Source: Vagococcus allomyrinae (GTDB taxonomy: Bacteria > Bacillota > Bacilli > Lactobacillales > Vagococcaceae). From it: DNA of 64,000 nt. A program made the translations under genes and the position numbers. Positions 22,920 through 32,601 of this stretch are shown in pieces; the stretch's first letter is position 1; each line of letters starts with the position of its first letter. The stretch lies in NCBI RefSeq assembly GCF_017829975.1, contig NZ_JAEEGA010000020.1:59481-123480 (forward strand), written 5' to 3'. The notes below the pieces were generated by a model. That model searched no databases and had not been told where the DNA came from. It saw nothing but the letters and a program-made list of their open reading frames with translations.

Positions 22920-25502
22920 CTATCCATTAATTTCAACTTTAAACGTTAGCTTATAAATTGGAAATACTGCTTCCCTAGTCGGATTAAAGTATTTACCTGT
23001 AAAACGAATTCCCTGTCGATTGTTGCTACCTATTCCTAAAACACCTAGCTCCAGTGGATTTTTTGCGAGTTCTCCTGTGATAAAATGAGGCTCCCCACCA
23101 TCGGCGATAAGTTGTAAGGCCAGCTCATCTGAACCATCACTGCTCTCAAAATCTTGGCGCAACAACAATCCCTCAGCCTCCTCATTTTCAGCAGAAAGGC
23201 TGGCTAAAGAGACCTTCATCGGAATGTCTCCGTGATTCACTACCTCATATTCCGCTGACGTCACTTCCCCTGCTCGATTCTTCCCAAGTTCCTTCGCCTC
23301 CGTTTGAAATGCCATCTCAATCGGAATTTCCACATTAATAAGATCAAAGGATGTTCTGAACTTAGTGATTGGCGTCGTGACTAATGTCACGTCTTCCCCA
23401 GATAATCCTCTCACTTTAGCTCGGACATAATAAGTCTTATCAGCTATTAAGTCAGATAATGAAGCGGTGAATAAGCGATTGTTAACACCCATTAATTCTG
23501 TGGTTGCACTCCATGTGTTGCCAGTAGGAAACTGACTATCCAAACTATACTCCACAGTTACTTGAGTATAATTCCCCCCTAATAATCTTCCCGCTATCAA
23601 TGCTGAATGCTCGTCTAAGATATCTGCTCGAATCCGATCCAAAGATGGTAGCGTTATAAATGTCGAGGCTGTAGACAATGGGCTTTGGCCCACTTGATTG
23701 CTAACAACGGCTTGTACCCAATATTTCGTATTAGGCGTTAATCCGTCAACTGGTGACTGAAAGGTTCCTGTTCCAACTCCGTTGCCTTGATCAAGTTCCC
23801 TTAGCGTAACGGTCTGTTGAGCTTTTGCTGGATCATTTAAATCGGCCTCTGCTGTATACAAATACCAGGTCACCTCTGTGGCTAAACTGCCATTGTTGAT
23901 AGAACTCCCCTGCAGTTGGGCAGTTGTCGCTGTCACTTCATGAGCGTACGCCTTGACTTGACTAGGTTCAGCAATCGTTTGACTAAAGACTAGTTTTTGC
24001 GATCCTCCTAAGGCAGACAGTTCTGTCGTTGTTAATGGATTAACTGAACCTTGAGCATTCGTATAAGTATCGACACGAACGCGCAAATCTGCACTGCTTC
24101 GCACGATCGTCGCCGACGGTATTAAGGCGGCTTTACTCGTATAAGTCTCTATTTTTTGAACAGTACTGCTGACAAATGACAAGTTGCGACTTGTCGTAGC
24201 ACCTAAGCCACTTAGCCCTAGAGTCCCCTTACCAGAAGACATGAATTCAACATATTCTGGATCGTCCATCCTCAACAGAAAGGTGCTTGTATTATTTGGT
24301 GTAAAAATGGTCCCCCCAGCGACCTCCATTTTCACCTTTGCGCCCTCACCAATGGTCATACCACCACTTGCTGAACCCAAATTGATCGGTGCTGGCAATA
24401 AAAAGGTCACGCGACTGTTTTTGCGAAAATCAAAGGTCACCTTTTGAGTTTGCGGGAAGTAAAAGAACGCATTCCGTGCTTCCCCAGAAGCTAAGCTGAC
24501 TTTATCAATTAGCAACTGCCCATTCTCTTCAACCAGATAACTTGGCGCTAAATAATCATACGTCATGGCTCCGTTCGTTTTAATGGTCATGTCTGCATTT
24601 TGACGCACGACTATTTGAGATGAATTAGCTCGTGGATTAGCGACATCGGCACTAACTGACCAGATAAATGCCGAAGTGGAAAGGGAAAAATGCTCAACAG
24701 TTGTCGTACCACTTTGAACCTCGACATAATTGGTCTCAGCCCACTCTTGTCCGTATGTTCCCGTTGCTAATTGAACGATGGTATTGTTTCCACGCATAAT
24801 AATCGAACCATGTCGATTGAAGATCATCTGCCCATTGTTGGAATAATAATCCACATTATCGAAAATAAAGGTCATATTTTTCCCACTGTCATAACCTGTT
24901 AGAAAACCATAGTACCCAACCGCTTTCGTCCCATCTGTATTCCCAAATTGCGTGTTACGTATTTCAACTGTCGCATTTGTTTCATCTATATAAAAGCCGC
25001 GATCGTAGTAACCACCTTTATCATAAACTATCTTATGATGACCCCCATCGATCACTACCCCATTTTTTAAGCGATAGCCTTTTGTTCCTAAATCAATGTC
25101 CTGGGTTAATCGAAACTTTAACTTTTGCGAGTCTTTTAGTAACTCCGTTAAAGTTGCCGCAGAATCAACTAACCAAAAACCATCAACGTCCTGTTCAACG
25201 AGTGCCCGCCCTTGTGGTTTCTCATCAGACGACTCAGAGACCGTTTCCTCGGATTCAACCACTTCGGATATAAATTCGCTATCTAAACTGACATCTAACT
25301 CGTCACATGTCGGTTCATTCAGCTCCTCAACGGTTGTATTTTCAATGACTCCACTTTCACTTGTTTCCAACGACTCCGCTTCACTGCTTTCAACTTCCCC
25401 ACTCATTAAGATAACTTCCTCATCCATGATTGCCGCTAACGCTTGAACAGGTGATGCTAGGGCAAGGAGAACAGCCGTCACTATTATTCTTTTCTTTTTC
25501 AT
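22920..25502 (-). CDS. Large secreted beta-helix / Fn3 surface protein
   Basis: 860 residues: signal peptide (about 1-25, ALAAI), acidic Ser/Glu-rich linker to about 95, and a right-handed beta-helix-like region (about 100-480) that starts like pectate-lyase-like adhesins (QDIDLGTKGYRLKNGVVIDG). Then come two Fn3-like units (about 515-620 and 625-725; NTKYWVQAVVSN, DKTYYVRAKVRG) and a C-terminal beta domain ending YKLTFKVEING. No lyase active site is visible, so binding or adhesion is more likely than catalysis. No LPXTG is present; wall attachment may depend on the cluster's small proteins. First gene of the operon, with GGAGGAGAACAGAG before the ATG. Confidence 0.82.
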   Translation of the reverse strand: MKKKRIIVTAVLLALASPVQALAAIMDEEVILMSGEVESSEAESLETSESGVIENTTVEELNEPTCDELDVSLDSEFISEVVESEETVSESSDEKPQGRALVEQDVDGFWLVDSAATLTELLKDSQKLKFRLTQDIDLGTKGYRLKNGVVIDGGHHKIVYDKGGYYDRGFYIDETNATVEIRNTQFGNTDGTKAVGYYGFLTGYDSGKNMTFIFDNVDYYSNNGQMIFNRHGSIIMRGNNTIVQLATGTYGQEWAETNYVEVQSGTTTVEHFSLSTSAFIWSVSADVANPRANSSQIVVRQNADMTIKTNGAMTYDYLAPSYLVEENGQLLIDKVSLASGEARNAFFYFPQTQKVTFDFRKNSRVTFLLPAPINLGSASGGMTIGEGAKVKMEVAGGTIFTPNNTSTFLLRMDDPEYVEFMSSGKGTLGLSGLGATTSRNLSFVSSTVQKIETYTSKAALIPSATIVRSSADLRVRVDTYTNAQGSVNPLTTTELSALGGSQKLVFSQTIAEPSQVKAYAHEVTATTAQLQGSSINNGSLATEVTWYLYTAEADLNDPAKAQQTVTLRELDQGNGVGTGTFQSPVDGLTPNTKYWVQAVVSNQVGQSPLSTASTFITLPSLDRIRADILDEHSALIAGRLLGGNYTQVTVEYSLDSQFPTGNTWSATTELMGVNNRLFTASLSDLIADKTYYVRAKVRGLSGEDVTLVTTPITKFRTSFDLINVEIPIEMAFQTEAKELGKNRAGEVTSAEYEVVNHGDIPMKVSLASLSAENEEAEGLLLRQDFESSDGSDELALQLIADGGEPHFITGELAKNPLELGVLGIGSNNRQGIRFTGKYFNPTREAVFPIYKLTFKVEING

Positions 25503-25565
25503 CTCTGTTCTCCTCCACTCTTCTTTCTATTTTGTTAGACAATTCCATTTATACAGCTCCACTTG

Positions 25566-25600
25566 GCTATATGTTTCGATTATATTACGGGATGTATATC
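25566..25600 (-). promoter_or_regulatory. Candidate promoter of the surface operon
   Basis: TTGAAG followed after about 16-19 bases by TAATATAAT on the minus strand, some 70 nt before the ATG at 25502. A second possible promoter (TTAAAA, 16 bases, TATACT at 25770-25797) lies farther up, just below the TGTAA array. No gene is seen in 25620-25810. Confidence 0.5.
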
Positions 25601-25816
25601 GTACTTCAAAACATGCCTAATTAAAAAATTCGTTTATTTTTTTTACTGTTTTTGTCGCCTCACACATGCGATCATTAAATACTTCTGATTCTCTTTAAAT
25701 AGCAGTCACTTGAAGCATCCTCATGTTTCGTTCCCACTTACAATCCTTGGTTCTCTTAGCTACACCTTCAGTATACAACTGAATTGTGTCTTTTTAAGGA
25801 ACTATTCTCATTGATT

Positions 25817-25855
25817 TGTAAATATTTTGTAACTTTTATGTAACATTTCTGTAAC
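25817..25855. repeat. Four TGTAA(C) direct repeats with an exact 11-bp period
   Basis: TGTAA begins at 25817, 25828, 25839 and 25850. The last three are TGTAAC. Read on the minus strand this is GTTACA-5-GTTACA-5-GTTACA-5-TTTACA, which matches the layout of PhoP boxes in Bacillus (TT-A/T/C-ACA repeats spaced by about 5). It lies between the surface operon and the Crp/Fnr gene, so it could serve either. Binding by an OmpR-family regulator is inference. Confidence 0.7.
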
Positions 25856-25967
25856 CAAAAACTTTTTTATTTAGAGGACAGACTTCCCCTTCACTATTAA
25901 TATCCTTCCTCATAACAATTAAATTCCAGCTTAATAAACATTCGGCAAAAGTCCCTATCAAATATGA

Positions 25968-25973
25968 TATAAT
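25968..25973 (+). promoter_or_regulatory. Extended -10 of the Crp/Fnr gene
   Basis: TGA-TATAAT, 35 nt before the ATG at 26008, with no strong -35. The TGTAA array ends about 112 bp upstream. Confidence 0.55.
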
Positions 25974-26007
25974 AACAGTCCAAATGAGCTAATGGGGAGA
26001 TGGAACA

Positions 26008-26646
26008 ATGGAGCACTATAAAAATAACAAAGATATCATCGATTACCTCACCTCAAAAGAGCTAGCTCCACACACCTTTCAAAAGTTGCACTTAACCAAA
26101 GATGAGCTGGTTATTACAACATACGAAAAAACGGAATCTCTTTTTTTACTAGAACAGGGGTTGGCTTCCGTTGAGATTTTAGACGACAGTCGTCACTACA
26201 TCTCAGCATTTATTTTTGAAAATGATTTTTTTGGCTTAGACGCTTTTTCCAGTTTTCCGACTAAAGGCCATGCTATCAGAATTATTAGTCCAACTGCAAA
26301 CATCATAAAGATAAAAAAAGACACCTTACTAACCGCTCTCAGTCAAAAACCAGAACTTTATGAGTTGCTCTTAACCAATTTTGCCGATATTTTTCAACGT
26401 CATTACTATTTTTTAGATTTTCTAAATTTGATGCCTGTCGAACGAATCAAAGCCACCTTACAATATTTAAGTGATTTTATTAGCGAACCAACTGAAGACG
26501 GTCACCTACAACTCCCTAAAGAAATTACCCAATCAATCTTAGCCCGATTTTGTCGCACCTCTCAACCTCGTGTCTCAACAAGCTTAAAAGAACTACATAA
26601 CACAGGCTTTTTACTAACTAAGTCGGCTCCTTTTTTGATTGCCTAA
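26008..26646 (+). CDS. Crp/Fnr-family transcriptional regulator
   Basis: 212 residues: an N-terminal cyclic-nucleotide-binding-like barrel (about 15-115; LFLLEQGLASVEI) and a C-terminal winged helix (about 150-205; ILARFCRTSQPRVSTSLKEL). The cAMP-contact residues of Crp and the Cys cluster of Fnr are absent, so the signal is unknown. PrfA-like and ArcR-like regulators of Firmicutes have this layout. GGGGAGATGGAACA precedes the ATG. Its position next to the surface operon is suggestive but does not prove control. Confidence 0.88.
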   Translation: MEHYKNNKDIIDYLTSKELAPHTFQKLHLTKDELVITTYEKTESLFLLEQGLASVEILDDSRHYISAFIFENDFFGLDAFSSFPTKGHAIRIISPTANIIKIKKDTLLTALSQKPELYELLLTNFADIFQRHYYFLDFLNLMPVERIKATLQYLSDFISEPTEDGHLQLPKEITQSILARFCRTSQPRVSTSLKELHNTGFLLTKSAPFLIA

Positions 26647-26695
26647 CTCGCAAACCCCCAGAGGCTAGTAAGCTCTCTGGGGGTTTGCGAGTAAT
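26646..26695. terminator. Terminator after the Crp/Fnr gene
   Basis: A perfect 18-bp stem ACTCGCAAACCCCCAGAG with its complement at 26675-26692, directly after the stop codon. Confidence 0.9.
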
Positions 26696-26735
26696 TTATT
26701 GCCATTGTTTTGAACAGCTGTTAAACCTAAATCGT

Positions 26736-27254
26736 CTAGTCAGTAATAAATGATATAATTTGCGTCGCAAACTCATCGACATTATCTAAAGATCTTGAAG
26801 CAGCTGTTAAAGCTTCAACATCATCTGGTTGATGGGCCCACTCTCCTGAATCAGCAGTCAAAAATAGCCCCATCCGCTGATCGTCTCGATACTTGGTAAT
26901 AATCGGTAGGACATTCTCTGGCGGTTCACTAGATTGAACTGTTGTAAAAATGACAATCTTATCCCATTGATCCAAGTCCTTACTAATTTCTTCAATTGGC
27001 AAAATTTCCAAGTAAATGGGCCTAGTACTGATATCCGCTGTTACCTTCTTCATTACTTCGTTCTTAAACGACCGATCCTGAGTATATACCACTACTTTAG
27101 GAGCATCGGTTTCTTCTAGCTCTTCATTGATGATTGAGGTCGCTATCGTTCCTTGAATACGAGACAGACGATAATACATCAACCCACTTCCGGCTACCAA
27201 GATAACGCCTAATAAAACTATTAGCCCAATTCGGACACTTTTTTTCTTTAACAC
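26736..27254 (-). CDS. Membrane-anchored protein, possibly flavodoxin-like fold
   Basis: 172 residues. One N-terminal membrane helix (about 6-28, GLIVLLGVILVAGSGLMYY) precedes an outside domain with alternating strands and helices (KVVVYTQD, KIVIFTTVQ, MGLFLTAD) like a flavodoxin fold. No FMN-binding loop is evident. I place the start at a GTG (27254) because AGGAGGAATACT sits six bases before it; the upstream in-frame ATG at 27290 has no site. Function unknown. It stands alone and ends near the Crp/Fnr terminator. Confidence 0.7.
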   Translation of the reverse strand: MLKKKSVRIGLIVLLGVILVAGSGLMYYRLSRIQGTIATSIINEELEETDAPKVVVYTQDRSFKNEVMKKVTADISTRPIYLEILPIEEISKDLDQWDKIVIFTTVQSSEPPENVLPIITKYRDDQRMGLFLTADSGEWAHQPDDVEALTAASRSLDNVDEFATQIISFITD

Positions 27255-27501
27255 AGTATTCCTCCTATCAAATAGTAGCTGATCAAACATCTATTGACGT
27301 TCACTACCTCTTAAAAACCTCACCCAGCCGAAAACTAATCAGCCGCCGCTCGCTATCAAACTAATAATCGGTGATGTTTTTAGTATATCTGATAAAAAAA
27401 GAACAGGTTATACCCACGATATAATAGCTCCTTTGAACTACCTGAAAACAAGCCTCTGGCTATTCCCGACTAATATCAACCTTCTTCAGCCTCTTAACCC
27501 A

Positions 27502-27536
27502 AAAAAGCCAGTCTCCTTCTTAAGAGATGGCTTTTT
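27502..27536. terminator. Terminator after the DUF1177 gene
   Basis: Stem AAAAAGCCA-TCTC with its complement at 27524-27536 (one bulge) and T-runs, 28 nt past the stop. The rest of the gap up to 27254 holds nothing clear. Confidence 0.8.
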
Positions 27537-27563
27537 GATATTCCTGATCGATGCCCCTAGTAG

Positions 27564-28496
27564 CTAGTCGCCTAACGTTTGTAATTGCGCTAAACTGCCA
27601 TAAAGTTGAGTCAGACGCCCATATTCAGCTGGGCTATAAAACTGAGTAGCACCACTGCCAAACTCCTTTGCCACTTCGATCCCAAACTTAACGGCTAAAG
27701 CTATGTCCACCTCATGACTGGCACCCGTTCCACTTCCAGGAACAGCACTTTTGGCGGTAATCGCCACGCCAACCACCGGGGAAGTTGTCGCAACGGCAGG
27801 CTGTAAAATCGAATTAAGATGGTAAACCCCATTACCATAAGGAGTAATATCTTGAGTGGTAATCGGAAAAGTGACTGGATAATCTCCCGTCACCGTCGTC
27901 AATAATCTCACTAAATCATCACTTACCCGTAAGATGTAGCCTTCTTTGACTGTCGGTGAAATGGCGATACCTTTATGATTGATAATCGTGTTTCCCTTAG
28001 TCGTGTCAATCGAGAGGATGGCATCCATCTCCGAATCCACTTCGTAGCAATTCATCGTTAAAATATCCACGGGTGACCCCATAAAATCAACTGGCTCATG
28101 AGCTTGTGTTGGCGCATTTGGGCAAATATGGGTGGTGATGATCACATCTCCTAATAGGACATCTCCCCTTAGTTGCATCGTGCTTAACTTCAAGGCCACG
28201 CTTAAAGCCCCAATGGCCCCATCCCCATCTGAGACTAGGCCAATTCTCGTTGGCCTAGCTCCGATCCCACCTAAACGACCAATAATGCCTAAGGTTGGCG
28301 CCTCTCCTCCCCGAGCTTTCCCTTGACTGCCTTTGATGACAACTTTAACAAAATCAGTTGTTCCTTTCTCTCCTTTGACTTTTGTCGTCGTATACACCAC
28401 TTCAGGATTCCCTTGAAACAACGCCTCAAAGCTTTCCCCATTTACATAGGCACTGTCCATTAATTCAAAAATTGTCAACACCTGCCGTAACACCAT
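27564..28496 (-). CDS. DUF1177 family protein
   Basis: 310 residues, cytoplasmic, matching in length and motifs the DUF1177 family (GIIGRLGGIGARPTRIGLVSDGDGA around 72-96, and ASHEVDIALAVKFG near the end). The His and Asp residues in TTHICPNAPTQAHEP could bind a metal. Function is not established. In other Firmicutes the family is found with peptide transport and M20/aminopeptidase genes. Here it neighbours just such an operon and is divergent from an IclR gene, so a role in use of a particular peptide or amino acid derivative is the best inference. Confidence 0.8.
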   Translation of the reverse strand: MVLRQVLTIFELMDSAYVNGESFEALFQGNPEVVYTTTKVKGEKGTTDFVKVVIKGSQGKARGGEAPTLGIIGRLGGIGARPTRIGLVSDGDGAIGALSVALKLSTMQLRGDVLLGDVIITTHICPNAPTQAHEPVDFMGSPVDILTMNCYEVDSEMDAILSIDTTKGNTIINHKGIAISPTVKEGYILRVSDDLVRLLTTVTGDYPVTFPITTQDITPYGNGVYHLNSILQPAVATTSPVVGVAITAKSAVPGSGTGASHEVDIALAVKFGIEVAKEFGSGATQFYSPAEYGRLTQLYGSLAQLQTLGD

Positions 28497-28587
28497 AAAT
28501 TTAACTTCCTTTCCATAATGATTGCTTTTCCATTTATTAATTCTTATACTTAGTTTATTGAATAACTTTTATGAGGAGATTTACAAC

Positions 28588-29361
28588 ATGCTTAAAACTT
28601 TAACTCATGCTCTTAGCGTTTTGAATCTATTCGGTACCGAACAACGCCTTTGGACCGCTCGCGAAGTCGCTGAACAACTGGCAATTCCCCAAGTTAACGC
28701 CTATCGTATCCTTGAGACCTTTACAACTAATGACTATTTAAGGAAGATCGAACAGACCAAACAATATTCTCTCGGCCCTGAATTAATCAAAATCAGCAAT
28801 AAAGCCTTTGATAAATATAATGTTTCAAAGTTGATTCAACCCATGCTAGAAAGCATTATGAAACAAACCGCTGAAGCAACTTACTTAGTGAAGTTAAACA
28901 CCACGACTGCTACCAATATTGACGCCATCAAACCGACCAATCGGGTGACCTTTGACGTCCGCCTAAATAACGAAGTACGCTTATTTGAAGGCGCCTCCTA
29001 CTGGGCTATTTTAGCTTTTTTAGACGAAGAACTCATCGCCAATACTTTAGCCACCGCCACATCGGGATTAACAGCCTCAGCTTCAGAAGTGGTGGCCCAA
29101 ACGACCGCTGGCATTGCCCATGTCAGAGAACACGGTTGGTGTACCAGTTCTGAATTGTTTACGGCCGATGTCACGGCGATCGCCTCTCCCTTATTTTTGG
29201 AACAACACGTCATCGGTTCCTTAACGATTGCGGTTCCCGTTTACCGACTAAAGTCAGAAGATATTCCGCTCTACGGCCAGCTCTTAAAACAAAGTGCCGC
29301 CGAACTAAGCCAATTATTAACACTCCATGACTTGGATCTATCAACCTATCACTACTATTAA
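28588..29361 (+). CDS. IclR-family transcriptional regulator
   Basis: 257 residues: winged helix at the N-terminus (TAREVAEQLAIPQVNAYRILE, about 22-42) and an IclR ligand domain (about 80-250; ITVAVPVYR-like strand near 215). The start at 28588 is fixed by AGGAGATTTACAAC; earlier in-frame starts have no site. It is divergent from the DUF1177 gene (91-nt gap), its most likely target. Its last 4 nt overlap the convergent S9 peptidase gene, so it may also respond to the peptide operon. Ligand unknown. Confidence 0.9.
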   Translation: MLKTLTHALSVLNLFGTEQRLWTAREVAEQLAIPQVNAYRILETFTTNDYLRKIEQTKQYSLGPELIKISNKAFDKYNVSKLIQPMLESIMKQTAEATYLVKLNTTTATNIDAIKPTNRVTFDVRLNNEVRLFEGASYWAILAFLDEELIANTLATATSGLTASASEVVAQTTAGIAHVREHGWCTSSELFTADVTAIASPLFLEQHVIGSLTIAVPVYRLKSEDIPLYGQLLKQSAAELSQLLTLHDLDLSTYHYY

Positions 29362-31346
29362 GTGCGATAAGCAGCAAACCAATTCATGATTTCCCTCAGT
29401 CTCGTGATGCGTAGATTCGGCCAGCCTGAACGAGATAGTTCGTGATTGGAACTAGGAAAGCGCACAAAACGAGCTGTTTTCCCTAAATACTTTAACGCCA
29501 CATATAATTGTTCCCCTTGTTCCATCGGGCAGCGATAATCCTCTTCGGCATGCAAAATCAACAAGGGCGTCTCAATGTTAGCCACATAAGCCAAAGGAGA
29601 TTCTTCCCAAAGCTTCTGTGGTTTTATAATATCAGCGCCACTTTCAGTGACATTAAAGAAATAGCCATTATCACTCGTGCCAACCAAACTGACTAAATTA
29701 ACCATCGAGCGCTGAGTCGCTCCAGCCTTAAAGCGCTGATCGTGAGCCACAATCCAATTAGTCAAATAACCGCCGTAGCTCCCTCCAGCAATAAACAGTT
29801 GCTCCTGATCAATCTGCGGATAAGCCACTAAAGCCTGATCCAAACCGCTGAGTAAATCCTGATAATCCTCCTTGCCATAGCGCTCAATCACCCCATCGAT
29901 GTGTTGTTGGCCGTAACCAAAACTCCCTCGCGGATTAAGCAATAGCACAGCGTAACCTTCAGCCGCCATCAGCTGGACCTCATGATGAAAGGTCGCCCCA
30001 TGCATCGTATAAGGTCCACCATGGATATTCAAAATCAACGGAATTTTCGCGCCTTTTTCAGGTAGTTTTGTAGGCCAGACGATAAAACCAGGAACCCGTC
30101 CGCCATCAGATGCTTGAAACTCCACAACCTCGTAAGAAGCTAATTCTCGGGTGTAATCCGCTCCCACTAAAAGCTGCCTTCCGCCCTCTGAACCAACCAG
30201 CTGGACCAATGAACCAGGATTTTTAGGCGAAGTGACCGATAAAATCACCTGGCCTTTCTCAGTCGTCACAAAATCAACAACGTGTTCCAGCTGTTCACTT
30301 TCCTTCGTCACTTCTAAACTAGCTCGCGTCACTGAATAAAGCGCTACGCGGCCTTCAACAGACACTAGAAAGAGCATCTTTTGACTGTCAGCCGTCCATT
30401 GAAGCTGCTTGTTTGTATTGACTAATTTACAATCACTCACCCCAAAATCAGTCACTTGAACATCTTCAGCTGGTAAAACATTGCTAAACAGGCCTGTCTT
30501 AAGGTCATAGTGAAAGACGCGAAACTCATTTGAGGTTAAATATGGTAAAGGATTACCTATCATCCCTAAAGACTGACCATCTGGTGAAAAACATGGCTCA
30601 CCAAAGGCACCGGTTTCCGGTGTTACCTGCTGCCAGTCTTGAGTCTGCAAGTCTAACAAAAAAATCCCCGAATCAAAATTAAAAGGATCATGCAGTGCCA
30701 ACTGTCTTTCAATGGCTAAATACCGACCGTCAGGTGATATATCGGCTGGCAACTTTAAGCCATATCCTTGATGGTAGTCACAAATCACTTCCGCTGCTTC
30801 TCCATCTAGTCTTTGTTGGCACCAAAAAGCTTCCTCCCCTGGCGTCAATAGCCCGTAACCATTCATCTTATAACGCAACTCTTCTGTGATATAAGCACTT
30901 GGAAAGGCTGAGGCCACCTTTTCTTCAGCTCGCCAGTCCAATCTACGACGCCCTTTTTGACAACGGGTTCCAAAAAAGAATTGCTGATTATCCGGATGCC
31001 AAAGAAGGTGCTCCACCCCTTTTTCCGTATACGTTTGCTGGCGAATTTCGCCAGTTTCTCGTTCATAAAGATAGACTTGTGCGATCCCCGTTCGATTGGA
31101 GATAAACAACAACGTGTCACCATCAGCAGACCACTTGGGATAATAATTCTGACACTCCTCTGGCACCAGAACTTGTTCTTCTTTCGTCTCTATGTCAAGT
31201 AGCACAATACTCGATAAATAACAGTTTTGCTCTTGAGACACTCGCGTTTTAACAAACGTCACTTGATCAACTAAGAACGGACTGGTTTCAGGGGCGGAAA
31301 ACAATGTAATCTGAAAAAGATCTTCCGTCCTCACCTTATTAGTCAT
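29358..31346 (-). CDS. S9 prolyl-oligopeptidase-family peptidase
   Basis: 662 residues: an N-terminal beta-propeller (about 1-390, with TolB/WD-like turns such as FSPDGQ and SPDGRYLA) and a C-terminal alpha/beta hydrolase (about 410-662). The catalytic Ser is in GGSYGGYLTNW, Asp in AEEDYRCP, His in SSNHELSRSG. This is the layout of dipeptidyl- and acylaminoacyl-peptidases (S9C). There is no signal peptide, so it acts inside on imported peptides. Last gene of the opp operon; its ATG overlaps the M20 stop by 8 nt, and AGGAGGACTGTT supports it. Confidence 0.92.
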   Translation of the reverse strand: MTNKVRTEDLFQITLFSAPETSPFLVDQVTFVKTRVSQEQNCYLSSIVLLDIETKEEQVLVPEECQNYYPKWSADGDTLLFISNRTGIAQVYLYERETGEIRQQTYTEKGVEHLLWHPDNQQFFFGTRCQKGRRRLDWRAEEKVASAFPSAYITEELRYKMNGYGLLTPGEEAFWCQQRLDGEAAEVICDYHQGYGLKLPADISPDGRYLAIERQLALHDPFNFDSGIFLLDLQTQDWQQVTPETGAFGEPCFSPDGQSLGMIGNPLPYLTSNEFRVFHYDLKTGLFSNVLPAEDVQVTDFGVSDCKLVNTNKQLQWTADSQKMLFLVSVEGRVALYSVTRASLEVTKESEQLEHVVDFVTTEKGQVILSVTSPKNPGSLVQLVGSEGGRQLLVGADYTRELASYEVVEFQASDGGRVPGFIVWPTKLPEKGAKIPLILNIHGGPYTMHGATFHHEVQLMAAEGYAVLLLNPRGSFGYGQQHIDGVIERYGKEDYQDLLSGLDQALVAYPQIDQEQLFIAGGSYGGYLTNWIVAHDQRFKAGATQRSMVNLVSLVGTSDNGYFFNVTESGADIIKPQKLWEESPLAYVANIETPLLILHAEEDYRCPMEQGEQLYVALKYLGKTARFVRFPSSNHELSRSGWPNLRITRLREIMNWFAAYRT

Positions 31347-32601
31347 AACAGTCCTCCTTATCCCCATTTAAAAAGTCCATAGCTGCCAACAAATAAACTT
31401 TGGCACATTCGACCACATTTTCAACCTTCACCCGCTCATCAAACCCATGAATAGTCGACAATTCAGCCGGTCCATATTGCAAAACCGGGATGCCGTACTG
31501 CCGAAAATGTCGGGCGTCACTGCAAGCCCACTGGAGAACACCATAGGCTGCTTGATTGCTGACAACTTGAATATTGTCAACCACCGCCCGGCAGACTGGA
31601 TCAGTCGGCAAGGTATAATTCGCCTCGCTTTTAAACCCTAAATCAGTCACTGTATAATCAATTCCCAGCTGAGCCAATTGACTTGCAACAAAAGCCATCA
31701 CCTCAGAACGTTGGATGCCAAAAGGCACGCGACAATCGATCTCAATCACACAGCTATCTGCCACCACATTAGCACCTGTGCCACCCTTAATGGTTCCAAT
31801 ATTACACGTCACCATTTCAAAAATTCCCGCCATTTGTGGATTTTCCTCATGCAAATACTGATTAGATTGGGCCAATAAGCCCACTAATTCCTCTGGAATA
31901 ACGCCTTTTAAAGCCGTTACCTGACGAATTTTTTCAATGGCTGCCATTCCATCCACAATCGCACTACGACCAACTAATGGCGCCAAGCTACCATGAGCCG
32001 GAATCCCTTTAACCGTCAAGGTAAAAGAACAGGAGCCTTTCTGACCAATCGTCGGATGAAGAGCATTGGAAGGTTCTGCGATTAGACAACCATCTCCAGC
32101 TATCAGCTTACGAGCCAACAACCAAGGAACCCCATACTCCCCGCCCGTCTCTTCATCTGCTACAATCGCCAAAGTTAAGCCACCTTTTAGCGGCAACTGA
32201 TATCGTTTTAATAGAACGGCCGTAAACAATAAACCTGCCAGACCTGTCTTCATATCACTAGCTCCTCGACCTAACAAAAACCCTCCTTGACTGGCACCTA
32301 AAAAGGGATCGAAAGACCATTTTTCACGATTGCCAACTGGAACCGTGTCAGAATGACCACAATAAATCAGCTGAGGCCCTTCTTCTTCGCCAATGTTCGC
32401 CACTATATTAACCAGCTTAGGGTTGGCTTCATAATGCAGCGGCTCAATGCCATTATCAGATAAATAATTGGAAATAAAAGTGGTAATGGCAGCCGTATCT
32501 CCATCTGGATTTTCACTAGGTATTTGCAATAAAGATGAGCATAATTCAATTAATTCTGCCTGATTGTTTTCAACTAATGCGATCAATTCTGTTTTATCCA
32601 T
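31339..32601 (-). CDS. M20 peptidase, ArgE/DapE type (opp operon)
   Basis: 420 residues with a full M20 set: YCGHSDTVPVGN (about 80), GRGASDMKTG (about 112), ADEETGGEYG (about 145) and IAEPSN. The ligand may be a dipeptide or acyl-peptide delivered by the transporter encoded just upstream. The start at 32601 follows GGAGGGAAAAG; a longer frame exists but runs through the ATPase gene. It overlaps the ATPase gene by 8 nt and the S9 peptidase gene by 8 nt. Confidence 0.88.
   Translation of the reverse strand: MDKTELIALVENNQAELIELCSSLLQIPSENPDGDTAAITTFISNYLSDNGIEPLHYEANPKLVNIVANIGEEEGPQLIYCGHSDTVPVGNREKWSFDPFLGASQGGFLLGRGASDMKTGLAGLLFTAVLLKRYQLPLKGGLTLAIVADEETGGEYGVPWLLARKLIAGDGCLIAEPSNALHPTIGQKGSCSFTLTVKGIPAHGSLAPLVGRSAIVDGMAAIEKIRQVTALKGVIPEELVGLLAQSNQYLHEENPQMAGIFEMVTCNIGTIKGGTGANVVADSCVIEIDCRVPFGIQRSEVMAFVASQLAQLGIDYTVTDLGFKSEANYTLPTDPVCRAVVDNIQVVSNQAAYGVLQWACSDARHFRQYGIPVLQYGPAELSTIHGFDERVKVENVVECAKVYLLAAMDFLNGDKEDCYD

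Noticed and set aside
22920..25502. Secreted pectate lyase that would feed the pectin locus
   Set aside because: Only the beta-helix fold is suggested; no lyase active-site motif is visible, and the gene lies in a surface-protein operon far from the pectin genes.
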